Origin: Haloprofundus salinisoli
GTDB taxonomy: Archaea; Halobacteriota; Halobacteria; Halobacteriales; Haloferacaceae
DNA: 64,000 bases
Direction: 5' to 3'
NCBI RefSeq assembly: GCF_020097815.1
Contig: NZ_CP083663.1
Coordinates: 1,736,001-1,800,000, forward strand
Shown here: positions 7,701 to 16,203 of the stretch, one piece after another
How the letters are laid out: each line of letters opens with the position of its first letter
Position numbering within the stretch: the stretch's first letter is position 1
Program-made: the position numbers and the translations under genes
The notes under the pieces: model-generated
Seen by the model: the letters and a program-made list of their open reading frames with translations, nothing else
Database searches by the model: none
What the model was told of the DNA's origin: nothing

Positions 7701-8093
7701 TTAAGTCGTGTAGTACTCGGTGACGTCCTCGTTGAGGCTTGCTTCGAGGCTGGCTCTCAGCGGCGTGGCTTCCTTCGTGAGTTCGACCGAAATCCAATCA
7801 CCCTCTCCGTCGTACTCCACGATGTGAGCCGCTGCGAGTTTGGGTAGGTGCTGATGATAGAGTGTGGTCAGCACCTCCTCGACATCCTCGTCGCTCGGCG
7901 AGTCGTACTCTCGGCGCGCGACCACCACGGCGAGGTCGTCGAGGAGAACGGGTCGTTGCTGCTCTATGAGGTGTGCAAGGACGATTCGACGACGAGGATG
8001 GCCCACCGTCTCTGCGACGAGCGTCTCAAGTGACCCACCAGAGTGATACTCGAACGCCCGATCTGGGGTCGCATTTTGGGGGGGCTTCATCAT
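7701..8093 (-). CDS. DUF7344-type winged-helix-like regulator
   Basis: 130 residues from the ATG at 8093. The open frame begins at 8180, but a strong TATA box (8149-8159) lies inside that extension, so the upstream codons would not be transcribed. The core GHPRRRIVLAHLIEQ..VLLDDLAVVVARRE....EEVLTTLYHQHLPKLAAAHIVEYD matches the haloarchaeal DUF7344 pattern: an RRR-hL helix, a domain resembling a winged helix, then LxxxHLPKLxxxxxVxYD. These are thought to be transcription regulators. It is the convergent neighbour of cassette 1. Family name from memory. Confidence 0.75.
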   Translation of the reverse strand: MMKPPQNATPDRAFEYHSGGSLETLVAETVGHPRRRIVLAHLIEQQRPVLLDDLAVVVARREYDSPSDEDVEEVLTTLYHQHLPKLAAAHIVEYDGEGDWISVELTKEATPLRASLEASLNEDVTEYYTT

Positions 8094-8148
8094 GTGTGAG
8101 ATGGTATCAACTACATCCGTGTGAATGCTCGGCCCGTAAATTCCGGGT

Positions 8149-8159
8149 GTATATATACT
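8149..8159 (-). promoter_or_regulatory. TATA box for the DUF7344-type gene
   Basis: On the minus strand this reads AGTATATATAC, a strong archaeal TATA element about 55-65 nt upstream of the ATG at 8093. It fixes the start by excluding the longer frame. Confidence 0.6.
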
Positions 8160-8400
8160 GAATTCACGTGTTCCGGACAACCAGTTGCGCTATCAGGTAA
8201 GCGTTTTTAGGTGTGCAAGGAGAGCAATTTCTCGTACAATCGCACTTATTCCGGAATGTCGCAGACGCTGTCGTGTGTACGGTGGAGGTCGTCCCAGCTT
8301 GCAAACATCCACGGGCGAACCTCTCGCATCTCACATCTCTCCCTCAGCGATGCGACTAACGAGGGTCTGTCGGAGACCGAGATATCTCAGTCAAGTAAGA

Positions 8401-8505
8401 TGCGACGACCTCTTTACAGAACTTGCCCACACCAATCAGGAACGAGAGCTGGCGGCGCTTCTCAACGGCATCCACGAAGAGTCGTTCCCGCCGACGGGGT
8501 CGTAG
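8401..8505 (+). pseudogene. Fragment of an orc1/cdc6 gene
   Basis: The frame reads CDDLFTELAHTN, then QERELAALLNGIHEESFPPTGS and a stop. The intact Orc1/Cdc6 at 20452 reads YDDLFAETAPTN, then about 24 further residues, then QERRLATLLNGVHEGYLPPT before its Walker A loop. The fragment is therefore an orc1 N-terminus with an internal deletion, cut off before the P-loop, with no start codon at the right place. It is a dead replication-initiator relic. Confidence 0.75.
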
Positions 8506-8694
8506 CTAGACTCCTGGGCATGGGAAGGTGGTCCAGCGTGGATTTTCCGGGCGAAGCGGTGGTTTCGACTCCGGTCAGGAGCGACATCGAAGAGATGCCT
8601 TCTTATACCCCCAATCGCTTAGGAGGGGCAGATTCTCTATAGACCCCGATGCGGACCCTCCGAATAGCCACTCTAGAACAGATAACTGACGATA

Positions 8695-8904
8695 ATGGAC
8701 ACACAACAAGACGATATTTCCGCAATCAGGGAGTTCGAGCAGTCACTCAAAACGCTACTCGTAGAGGCGTTTGCACAGGGCGTACCGCTCGAAGGGCGTT
8801 GGCAGGTAACGCTCGATTCGCCGAACCTCCCTGATTGGTCGATTCAAATCACCAAAGAACCGCCGGTACGTCCCGAGTACACCCCAGATTTCATCGAAGA
8901 GTAA
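8695..8904 (+). CDS. Small conserved haloarchaeal protein, function unknown
   Basis: 69 residues, acidic, with an N-terminal helix (AIREFEQSLKTLLVEAFAQG) followed by a strand-rich half (GRWQVTLDSPNLPDWSIQITKEP). It looks like a compact alpha-beta domain that I have seen as a hypothetical in other haloarchaea, without an assigned role. The coding character (third-position GC, charge) is good. It sits between the orc1 relic and a second DUF7344-type regulator. Confidence 0.7.
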   Translation: MDTQQDDISAIREFEQSLKTLLVEAFAQGVPLEGRWQVTLDSPNLPDWSIQITKEPPVRPEYTPDFIEE

Positions 8905-9094
8905 TATCACCACTTTCGGTAATCAATTTGGGGCATTGTAGTTCTCCGTTGAGAGTCTGCACCTATGATACATGTGAGACACATAACATTTATGTGGTCT
9001 GCTGGCTGTGGCTCTTACTGTACACTGCTGAAGTCGGCGGCGAAAGATGACAGGAGACCCATGTTGTGTAGGCAGGTACGGAGAAGGTACATTT

Positions 9095-9463
9095 ATGACT
9101 ACCAAAACACGCGACACCAACCCTACAGATGAGAATCCCGATCTTTCGCCGACGGAGATCTTTTCGCTGTTATCGAACAAGCGACGCCGGTATGCGCTTT
9201 ACTATCTGACCACACAACTCGGAGCAATTCATCTCGGTGAGCTAGCCGAACAACTCGCCATTTGGGAAGGCGAACCCACAACGGACCACTATCATCGAAT
9301 CTACGTTGGGTTACTCCACAACCATCTCTCAGCGCTCACTCACGCGGATGTGGTCGAATACGACGCTGACAAGGAACTGATTACCATCTCCGACGGTATT
9401 CGTGCCGTTCGTCCGTATCTGGATCTCGCAGAGTGTGAGGATATGAGCCACTCGAACAGGTGA
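9095..9463 (+). CDS. DUF7344-type winged-helix-like regulator (second copy)
   Basis: 122 residues from the ATG at 9095. The open frame begins 16 codons earlier, but those residues are not family-like. The core LSNKRRRYALYYL, LGELAEQLAIWE, HRIYVGLLHNHLSALTHADVVEYDADKELI is a typical DUF7344 domain. It is more canonical than the copy at 7701, which lacks the SNxRRR start. Both flank the orc1 relic and lie between the two operator cassettes, so either could be the factor that reads the ACTTACTCA palindrome. Confidence 0.8.
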   Translation: MTTKTRDTNPTDENPDLSPTEIFSLLSNKRRRYALYYLTTQLGAIHLGELAEQLAIWEGEPTTDHYHRIYVGLLHNHLSALTHADVVEYDADKELITISDGIRAVRPYLDLAECEDMSHSNR

Positions 9464-10380
9464 TCATCCCTCCGGATGAACTCGAACGGACGCTACTTTG
9501 CGCCCTGTTAGTCCGCTTTCCTCTCAGTCGAACTTCTGGCAGCCGGGTTTAGGAGTCTCTCTGCGATCCGATGTGCAGTATCTGGTTTGAGAGAAACCAC
9601 ATCTGACCAGTTCACCCTAATCTAGTTAGGTGCTGTCTCTTAGTGTGTATCCCGCTGTGGTTGAGGTGAGAGTGTTCACACTCTCAGCCAACTCAGAGGC
9701 ACCCCACTTTTGAGAGCGTATTTCGACGAAATTTCGAGTTATCCACAGGCGACTTTTCGAAGCACAATTTCCTGTGTTGTGGAAGCCGATCTGAAGCACT
9801 ACTAGAGTCCCTGCGAGACAGACCTCTCGTTGTCGCAGCCGCGAACAACCCCCGAAGCAGTTGCTGAGTCCATTTTGAAAATACGTGTTCGAGTCTACGC
9901 TCGATATGGCCTCTCACCCTGCTTTGCGACGATGTCACGGGCGCACGTCGGCGTCGGTCGGCCACGTCCCACCGTCGATGTTGCAGTCGCAGGTTGCGAT
10001 GCGTCGCGTTGTGGATGAGCTGTGTGGTGCACTCCGACCGGTCGACCGGTTGGAGGTGTCGCCGACGGCGAATGGCCGCGTTCTCGACGAGATCGGTGCC
10101 CACGAACAGACACCTGTTGGTGGTCTCTCCGCCGACGTCGACGAGTAATTCGTGGACCTAAACGAGCGTATCGTGTTAGACGACGGGTGCCTCGAAATTC
10201 TTGAAAATCTCGAAACTAATGTAACGTACGTTGATGGAAATGTCTGTGACGACGAATCTGCCGACGAACGTTGCTGTTGTGTACCATGACCCTACGCAGT
10301 CTGCCAATTTGTGTCCTGCTCCACTCAGGAGATTATACGGCATTGACAAAATCACAACTGTATCTATCCATCATGAAAGT
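9464..10380. other. About 0.9 kb of degenerate sequence
   Basis: No convincing intact gene. A perfect 8-bp hairpin (GAGAGTGT-TC-ACACTCTC) lies at 9668-9685. Around 10020-10290 a plus-strand frame gives coding-like peptide on both sides of an in-frame TAA (10146-10148). The part after the stop, 10152-10289, starts at a GTG and ends in a Cys-rich tail (ERCCCVP). This looks like a gene broken by a nonsense mutation, or two tiny genes; I recognise no family. A 14-bp palindrome ACCGGTCGACCGGT lies near 10038-10051. Confidence 0.35.
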
Positions 10381-10402
10381 ACTTACTCAGATTTGAGTAA
10401 GT
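10381..10402 (+). promoter_or_regulatory. Palindromic operator next to TATA box (cassette 2)
   Basis: ACTTACTCA-GATT-TGAGTAAGT has the same 9-bp arms as at 7185-7206, with only the 4-nt spacer changed, again followed by TTTTAAG. Conservation of the arms but not the spacer is what a dimeric regulator site would show. Confidence 0.75.
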
Positions 10403-10433
10403 TTTAAGAACGCGTATCTCCTGAGTTCAGTTG

Positions 10434-10484
10434 ATGACTGAAATGCCCTCTTCGATCGAGTTCACGCAGGGAGTGACGCGATAA
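10434..10484 (+). CDS. 16-codon leader ORF (cassette 2)
   Basis: The product is MTEMPSSIEFTQGVTR, the counterpart of the ORF at 7238-7288 with identical length, position relative to the TATA box and TAATG junction. The middle of the peptide differs freely while the ends are kept, so the role may lie in ribosome coupling more than in the peptide itself. Confidence 0.5.
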   Translation: MTEMPSSIEFTQGVTR

Positions 10485-10789
10485 TGTGGCAAGATCTTAT
10501 CTTCCTCGCTGGAAGTATCTTCTCACTGCTCGTGTTGGTTCCGGCCATGCGCGATTCCACGGCCAGTATTCCGCTTGGAACGTCGCTTCCGTCAGCGAGC
10601 ATCGGGATTATCTATGGAACGACGTTCTTCTCTCTAGGAATGACCATGTCCGCCGTCGGGTCGCTTCTGACCGGTGTGATGTGGAGTGTGATTGCGACCC
10701 TCCGTTCGCCACATCCCTTCGATCACCACTTTGAGTCGAACACTGACGAGCAGCCATCCCCGCGGGCTGCACCGCAACACGCCGACTAA
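10484..10789 (+). CDS. Two-helix membrane protein of unknown function (cassette 2)
   Basis: 101 residues, nearly identical to the product of 7288-7590 through both membrane helices and the PLGTSLPSAS loop, and differing mainly in the hydrophilic tail (QPSPRAAPQHAD). It is translationally coupled to the 16-codon ORF upstream. The duplication includes the promoter. It is convergent with the TrmB gene at 10846. Confidence 0.8.
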   Translation: MWQDLIFLAGSIFSLLVLVPAMRDSTASIPLGTSLPSASIGIIYGTTFFSLGMTMSAVGSLLTGVMWSVIATLRSPHPFDHHFESNTDEQPSPRAAPQHAD

Positions 10790-10845
10790 AGTTCTCTTTT
10801 CGGAGTTGGAACGCGAGTTCAACGACGCCTACTCGTGACCAGATT

Positions 10846-11925
10846 TCACTCTTCAGTTGAGTGTTCGTAGAGAGTGATCGATACCATTCCATATCCTTCG
10901 TAGAACGGTTGGAGACTGCCGTCACTGCCACCCGTTGCGATGCGCCCATCTGCCGTGTCGAAGACGAGATTATTCTCAATTGGAAATTCGTTGGTTGGGT
11001 CGCCGACGATGTTTTGATGAATTTCGACGACCGGGACGCGTTCGTAGGTGGTTGTGTCTTCGGATCCGATCGCCTGCACGGTGACGTCTGCAGTGAGTGA
11101 TCGCCCCTGGGCGACGTGAAGTGCAGCATTGGTGACAGCGGTTCGAGCGTGGGTGTAGGTTGCCGGCAGAGGGTCGGGGTCTGCGATAAACTGGTTGTCG
11201 CCCATTGGCCAGAAGTTGCTGATAGCGTTTCCAAAAAACGCGCCTGCGATGTCTTGTTGGGAGAACACGAGCGCGTACGCGGAGCTGTGGCGACCTGAGA
11301 GGATACTGTGTGCGCCCATTACGCCGGTTTTCTCATCGGCGACAACGGTGACTGGAGGGGTCGCATCCCAGGATTTGACGATCGTTGCGTACTTGCGCCA
11401 GTCAGTAGTCGTTGGAACCTTCTCTACGGGTGCGACGAGCTGGAGATAGATCGTGACACCGCGTTCTCGAGCGTCTCTGAGAGAGTCTTGGAGGTGTGTG
11501 AATTCGGAGGCGGGAATCGTAAGCACGACCTCGTGATCTGCGTGGTTGATAACTCGACGAACCCGTTTCCGAGTGGTGACGCGAGAGTGAACGATCTCAA
11601 CAGCTGGATCCGCTGTGTCTGAGTGCTGATACAGTGACTCAATGTCGTGTCTCATCTGGGTGAGGCGGTCAGAGAAGCCCCCGAGAGCGTCTTCGGGTGA
11701 GCGTGCATGGAGGAGAGTTGGACTTGTAGTTTCGTCGATGCTGATGAGGCCGCGTTCTGCGAGTTCGGTTGCGAGTTCGTAGACGTACGCGTGCGAGATT
11801 CCGGCGCCTCGTGAGACGTCGCTGGTTGTTGCGGTACCTGATTGGAGAATGGCCAGGTACGCTTCGGTCTCCTTCGTAGAGAGTCCGAAGGCCGTGAGGT
11901 GCTCCCGAAGGGAGTCTCGGGACAT
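10846..11925 (-). CDS. TrmB-family sugar-responsive transcription regulator
   Basis: 359 residues. Residues 1-75 form the TrmB winged helix (LTAFGLSTKETEAYLAILQSG, VSRGAGISHAYVYELATELAERGLI). A linker of about 40 residues (RLTQMRHDIESLYQ) follows, which forms a coiled coil in the family. Residues 110-359 are the TrmB C-terminal effector domain, with a phospholipase-D-like strand pattern and a sugar-binding end (FPIENNLVFDTADGRIATGGSDGS). Family members bind maltose, glucose or related sugars. It is divergent from the MFS transporter at 11986 across a 60-nt gap, so it most likely controls that gene and itself. Confidence 0.92.
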   Translation of the reverse strand: MSRDSLREHLTAFGLSTKETEAYLAILQSGTATTSDVSRGAGISHAYVYELATELAERGLISIDETTSPTLLHARSPEDALGGFSDRLTQMRHDIESLYQHSDTADPAVEIVHSRVTTRKRVRRVINHADHEVVLTIPASEFTHLQDSLRDARERGVTIYLQLVAPVEKVPTTTDWRKYATIVKSWDATPPVTVVADEKTGVMGAHSILSGRHSSAYALVFSQQDIAGAFFGNAISNFWPMGDNQFIADPDPLPATYTHARTAVTNAALHVAQGRSLTADVTVQAIGSEDTTTYERVPVVEIHQNIVGDPTNEFPIENNLVFDTADGRIATGGSDGSLQPFYEGYGMVSITLYEHSTEE

Positions 11926-11985
11926 GAAAGAGGATTATGATACTATCTACAAAATATTTTCCCGCTAGGATGTAGTGGTTGAGGC

Positions 11986-13182
11986 ATGGAAACGGCCACC
12001 GATACCGAAGCCACCGCTGTGTCTACGAGCCGCCGCTGGTGGACACTGGCGATCTTCGCCTTTGCGGCACTCGAAGGTGCGACACTGCAGATGCAGGGTG
12101 CGATTATTCCAGCTCTCAGAGCGGAGTTCGGCACGCCCGAATGGCTGCTGGGGATGGTCGCACCCGCGGGAACAGCTGGATTTCTCGTGTTCGTCGCTGC
12201 TGTTGGTGCTGTTGCTGGGCGAGTTGATACTCGACGATTGCTCCTGTTCGGGATTGTTGGGACCGGATTCGGCGTCTTCTTGATGGGTCTAGTACCATCG
12301 TTTGGGCTGTTTCTTGGAGCGTTAGTCCTTCGAGGGGTATTCAGTGGGATTGGACGTGGGAGTGACCGGCCGCTGTTGAGTCATCTGTACCCTCGCAGAC
12401 GTGGACAGCTGTTTGGGTACTACGATATGATGTGGGCTGTTGGAGCGACACTTGGTCCGCTTGCGGTCGCGGCTGCGCTCTGGTTTGAAAATTGGAGACT
12501 TGCCTACTTTGGACTCGGTGTGTGTTTCATCCCGCTTGCAGTTCTCATTTGGTATCTCCCGAAGCCATCTGTCACCGGCGGTGGTGATGATCCGTTGACG
12601 CTTTCTGAACTACGGCGAATCAGTCGGAGTCCTGCAGTGGTGGTGATGGCGTTTGGGATCTTGTTGACCACCGGTGTTGAAGGTGGATTGTTTACCTGGC
12701 TGACGACGTATGCGGCTGGCCGGATTTCTGAGTCGCTCGTGACGATCTCATTGAGTATGTTGTTAGTAGCGTACATTCCCGGACGATTCGTTGCAGGATC
12801 GTTGTCCGAGCGATTTGGGTATGTGCCGTTGGCGTTTGGACTCGGCGGGCTGTGTTTGCTATCGGCGATCTATACGTTCGTGTTGGCGTCGGGACTGTGG
12901 TTGCTAGTGGGTGTATTCTGTATTGGACTCACGCTGTCGGGGCTGTATCCGACGCTGTTGGCGTATGCGACCGAGAGTGCGCCAGAACACAGTGCCCCTG
13001 TGAATGCGATTGGGTTAGTTGTCTCTTCGTGTGGTATTGCGGCGGTACCAGCAGCGATGGGATTCGTTATCGGGAGTCGGGGTGTAGAGACAGCGATGCA
13101 GCTCTTGTTTGTGCCCCTTGGTGGGATCCTGGTCGTCACTGCTGTTGCCTGGATACAGATTGGGTCGACTAACGGAGCGTGA
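11986..13182 (+). CDS. Major facilitator superfamily transporter
   Basis: 398 residues with 12 predicted helices in two halves. After helix 2 the MFS signature loop is degenerate (GRVDTRRLLLFG). FSGIGRGSDRPLLSHLYPRRRGQLFGYYDMMWAVGATLGPL is the typical helix 4-5 region, and the second half repeats it with GRFVAGSLSERFGYVP. The substrate cannot be read from sequence; the divergent TrmB regulator suggests a sugar or sugar-derived compound. An AT-rich box (AAAATATTTT) lies about 35 nt before the ATG. Confidence 0.88.
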   Translation: METATDTEATAVSTSRRWWTLAIFAFAALEGATLQMQGAIIPALRAEFGTPEWLLGMVAPAGTAGFLVFVAAVGAVAGRVDTRRLLLFGIVGTGFGVFLMGLVPSFGLFLGALVLRGVFSGIGRGSDRPLLSHLYPRRRGQLFGYYDMMWAVGATLGPLAVAAALWFENWRLAYFGLGVCFIPLAVLIWYLPKPSVTGGGDDPLTLSELRRISRSPAVVVMAFGILLTTGVEGGLFTWLTTYAAGRISESLVTISLSMLLVAYIPGRFVAGSLSERFGYVPLAFGLGGLCLLSAIYTFVLASGLWLLVGVFCIGLTLSGLYPTLLAYATESAPEHSAPVNAIGLVVSSCGIAAVPAAMGFVIGSRGVETAMQLLFVPLGGILVVTAVAWIQIGSTNGA

Positions 13183-13310
13183 GTCACCTTCGACTTCGAT
13201 TCTAGGCTTTCTCACGCAGGAGGGTTTCAGCACATCTGATTCCGAAGCCGCATTGAATCCGCGGTTATAAAACGCGAGGAGAATATCCCCGTCTTCAGGC
13301 ACGAGAGGAG

Positions 13311-14075
13311 TCAATCGCCTGCAAAGATCACGTTGACGATGACACCAATCATAAGCATTGACGCGGCGACATAGAGGCTCGTGAGAATGATGATGATGCC
13401 ACTGAGAACGCCATAAATCGCGTACCGAGTTGCGTTTACGGCATAAAAGTGGATAGCTGACAACAGCAACGACCATCCAACAGCAGCAGTGAGGGCACCG
13501 GGAACTGCCCCTGACCACGACGTCACAACTCGGGAGGGGACATAATACATCGGGAGGAACGCCCCAGTGAGAGCGACAAGCAGGGCTAAAGACCCAACAA
13601 TCCCGACAAGAGAAGTAGCCGACAGCAGTGCGAAGACCGCGCTCGTAACGATAATCATCGTGAGAGCGAGGCTGAGCGAGACGACCGTAGTGACTGCATC
13701 GCGAAGCTGCTCGGAGAGCGACCGTTCGGGTGCGTTCTCAATGCGTTCGACAACAGCTAGAAACCCGGTCGCAAGGTTCGCTGCCCCCCATGCGAGGACG
13801 ACGATTGCGAACACGCCTGCCCCAGCCCGTCCCGAGACCTCGGTCATCGCTTCATACATTAGCCCTTGGGCTTCAACTGTGAGAAACTGCGGTGTCGTAG
13901 TGTATATCTGGAGAGCGAGTTCCTCACCGATGATTGCAAAGACTAACACTAGAAGTGGGATGAACGAGACGAATGCATAGTAGGCCAGTGCGCCAGCCGG
14001 ATACTTAATCTCCTCTTCGTACGCTACTCGAGCCACAGCTATGGCGACACCGAGTACGTGCGCCAACCGTCTCAT
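13311..14075 (-). CDS. YihY/virulence factor BrkB-family membrane protein
   Basis: 254 residues from the ATG at 14075; a TATA-like TGTATAGA about 25 nt upstream indicates a leaderless start there, eight codons inside the longest frame. It has six membrane helices. The family signature is clear near the N-terminus (YPAGALAYYAFVSFIPLLVLVFAIIG), followed by LVVLAWGAANLATGFLAVVERI and the C-terminal YGVLSGIIIILTSLYVAASMLMIG. The function of the family is not settled; older names such as ribonuclease BN are wrong. It stands alone. Confidence 0.88.
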   Translation of the reverse strand: MRRLAHVLGVAIAVARVAYEEEIKYPAGALAYYAFVSFIPLLVLVFAIIGEELALQIYTTTPQFLTVEAQGLMYEAMTEVSGRAGAGVFAIVVLAWGAANLATGFLAVVERIENAPERSLSEQLRDAVTTVVSLSLALTMIIVTSAVFALLSATSLVGIVGSLALLVALTGAFLPMYYVPSRVVTSWSGAVPGALTAAVGWSLLLSAIHFYAVNATRYAIYGVLSGIIIILTSLYVAASMLMIGVIVNVIFAGD

Positions 14076-14185
14076 ATGGTAGTAGGGGAATCTATACACA
14101 AAGAGGTTAGATTCTGCTGTGCTGGGCCAACAGCGTTCAGTGATTTAGCGCCGTGAGTGATTCTTAACTCGAAAACAGGATTTCT

Positions 14186-14854
14186 TCACTTGTTTTGTCC
14201 GTAGCCTTTGAACTTCTCTTGGAGATGTTCGATTTCGTCGTCGGGAATGAGAGTCGGTTCGCCGATGGCCAGCGACTGGTACTGTATCCGAGCGCAGTAC
14301 TCGACCATGAGCGCGGTCTCGAACGCCGAGGCGACGTCGTCGCCAACGGCGAGCACACCGTGGTTCTGGAGGAGACACGCGTTGTACTGGTCACTGAGCG
14401 TCTCGACGGCGAGCGTCCCGAGTTCCTCGGTACCGTACGTTTCGTACGAGGCGACAGGGACTTCCTTTCCCGCAAACGCAATGAGGTAGTGCGAGGCGGG
14501 GATTGGTTCGTTGATGGTTGCGAACGTCGTCGCATACGGCGAGTGGTTGTGGATGACGCCGCCGACGTCGTCGCGCTCGCGGTATACCTGCATATGCATC
14601 GAGTGCTCTGCAGACGGTTTCTTTTCCCCGAGAACCACGTCCTCGTCGAAGTTGAGGACGGGGACATCCTGGGCAGTAATCTCTTCGTAGGGAACTCCCG
14701 AAGGGCTGATGGCCATGAATGATCCGTCGACGAGGGAACTGATGTTTCCGCCAGTGCCCTTGGTGAGTCCTTGCTCGAGCATCTTGCGGCCGTAGTCCGC
14801 GATTGCTTGCCGTTCGTCCTGTGCGTCTGCGCTGTTGAGGCTGTCGTTGCTCAT
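14186..14854 (-). CDS. Class II aldolase/adducin-family sugar-phosphate aldolase or epimerase
   Basis: 222 residues from the ATG at 14854; the frame extends 12 codons upstream. The phosphate-binding loop GTGGNIS, the SPSGVPYEEI strand, catalytic Glu in AEHSMHMQVY, the zinc ligands HNHSPYATTFA and the second LLQNHGVLAVG are all in the order of L-fuculose-1-phosphate aldolase and L-ribulose-5-phosphate 4-epimerase. The exact substrate is open. It is the second gene after a 2-hydroxyacid dehydrogenase (41-nt gap) in a carbohydrate cluster with a divergent FGGY kinase, so it probably splits a phosphorylated ketose or sugar acid made by that kinase. Confidence 0.88.
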   Translation of the reverse strand: MSNDSLNSADAQDERQAIADYGRKMLEQGLTKGTGGNISSLVDGSFMAISPSGVPYEEITAQDVPVLNFDEDVVLGEKKPSAEHSMHMQVYRERDDVGGVIHNHSPYATTFATINEPIPASHYLIAFAGKEVPVASYETYGTEELGTLAVETLSDQYNACLLQNHGVLAVGDDVASAFETALMVEYCARIQYQSLAIGEPTLIPDDEIEHLQEKFKGYGQNK

Positions 14855-14895
14855 TGTCGTAGGTTCTGTCTGTCGTGTCAGTTCCCTCAATCCGG

Positions 14896-15945
14896 CTATG
14901 AGAGCGCTTCTTCGTTGGCGACGTGGCTGGGCTGCTCACTGTTGAGAATTGCCTCGATATCGTCGACAAGCATCTTCGAGTGTCGCTCGATGACCTCCTC
15001 GGCCGCACCGGCGAGGTGCGGCGTCGTGACGACGTTGTCTAGGTCGAGGAGCGGGTGGTCGTCGGGAATCGGTTCCATGTCGTAGACGTCGAGGGCGGCG
15101 CCGCGGATGCCACCCGAACGAAGCTGTTCGAGAAGCGCCTCCTGGTTGATAATTGCGCCCCGGGCGTTGTTGATGAAGTACGCGCTCTCTTTCATCGTCT
15201 CGAACTCGTTGGCGTCGATGAGTCCCCGCGTACTGTCGGTGACGGGAACGTGGACGGTGACGACATCGCTTCGTCTGAGCAGGTCGTCGAGATCTACTTT
15301 CTCAGCATCGTACTGGGCCATCTCCTTGGCGTCGATATAGGGATCGTATCCGAGAAGGTCGACCTCGAATCCTCGGGCGCGCTTCGCTACTTCGCGTCCG
15401 ACCGCACCCATACCGGCGATTCCAACGGTTTTTCCCGCGAGCTCAGGACCCTTCAACGTCACATACGGCGAGTCCCGTCCCATCCCCCACGTTACGTCCT
15501 CGCGCGACCCACCACCGGCAGCGTCACTTTGGGGGTCTCCGGTGTACGTCCCAGTGTGCAGGAGGTGGTGAGCGTGGGCGATGTTCCGCATCGCGCTCAG
15601 TATCTGGCCCCACGTGAAATCCGCGACGCTGACGGCATTTCGACCCGGTGCATACAGAACTGGAATGCCACGGTCGGTCGCAGCCTCGATGTCCACGTTC
15701 GCATCCGGTCCACCCCGAGTGCACGCGATTAATTGGAGGTCAGCTGCCTCGTCGAGGAGTTCCGCCGGAACACCCTCGTAGCCCACGATGAGTACGTTCG
15801 TGTCGCGAAGATGTTCTCGAAACTCGTCTTCGGGCAGTCGCCCATCGCGCTCGGCGATGGGCATGTACTCCACGTCCATCCCCAGTCCGTCTCGGAGCCG
15901 TGCGAGCGATTCGTCCTGGAAGTTCGCTGTAATGAGTGTTTTCAT
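14896..15945 (-). CDS. D-isomer-specific 2-hydroxyacid dehydrogenase (SerA/VanH-like)
   Basis: 349 residues from the ATG at 15945; the longer frame adds 19 unlikely residues. The NAD-binding domain has GIAGMGAVGREVAKRARGF ending in the GYDPYI acidic strand. Catalytic residues are visible: Arg in FINNARGAII, Glu in DVYDMEPIPDDHPL and His in TTPHLAGAA. The N-terminal domain shows LIACTRGGPDANVDIEAATDRGIPV. These enzymes interconvert 2-oxo and 2-hydroxy acids. With the aldolase and FGGY kinase it probably serves breakdown of a sugar or sugar acid; phosphoglycerate dehydrogenase activity in serine synthesis is less likely in this context. Confidence 0.88.
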   Translation of the reverse strand: MKTLITANFQDESLARLRDGLGMDVEYMPIAERDGRLPEDEFREHLRDTNVLIVGYEGVPAELLDEAADLQLIACTRGGPDANVDIEAATDRGIPVLYAPGRNAVSVADFTWGQILSAMRNIAHAHHLLHTGTYTGDPQSDAAGGGSREDVTWGMGRDSPYVTLKGPELAGKTVGIAGMGAVGREVAKRARGFEVDLLGYDPYIDAKEMAQYDAEKVDLDDLLRRSDVVTVHVPVTDSTRGLIDANEFETMKESAYFINNARGAIINQEALLEQLRSGGIRGAALDVYDMEPIPDDHPLLDLDNVVTTPHLAGAAEEVIERHSKMLVDDIEAILNSEQPSHVANEEALS

Positions 15946-16203
15946 GCTTTGTCTCGTCGTGTCCGTCTCCGACGCGACCCGTATCACCAACCCATAACCC
16001 AAAACAGGAACTCACGCTGCAGTCGGCAAACCGTCTGTTAGCGTGTCTTGGTGTCGATGTTGACTGCGAGTCGCCTGTTCGCGCGCTGTGCCACACTAGA
16101 GGGTGTGATAACTGGTAGTAAATAGCTAGTGTCGTTCAGTTTACGTGATAAGTGTCACCAATACACAAAATGCTTATCCACCGCATTATCGTTCATGATA
16201 GTT
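15946..16203. promoter_or_regulatory. Divergent control region of the carbohydrate cluster
   Basis: Divergent promoters share 258 nt. On the plus strand GCTTATCC lies about 27-30 nt before the ATG at 16204, fitting a leaderless kinase mRNA. Two related motifs, GTGTGATAACTGG near 16105 and CGTGATAAGTGTCAC near 16144, could be sites for a shared regulator. Confidence 0.4.

Noticed and set aside
9693..10103. 136-codon minus-strand frame
   Set aside because: Arg/His-rich with no recognisable motif; opposite-strand frame also weak. Treated as degenerate DNA.
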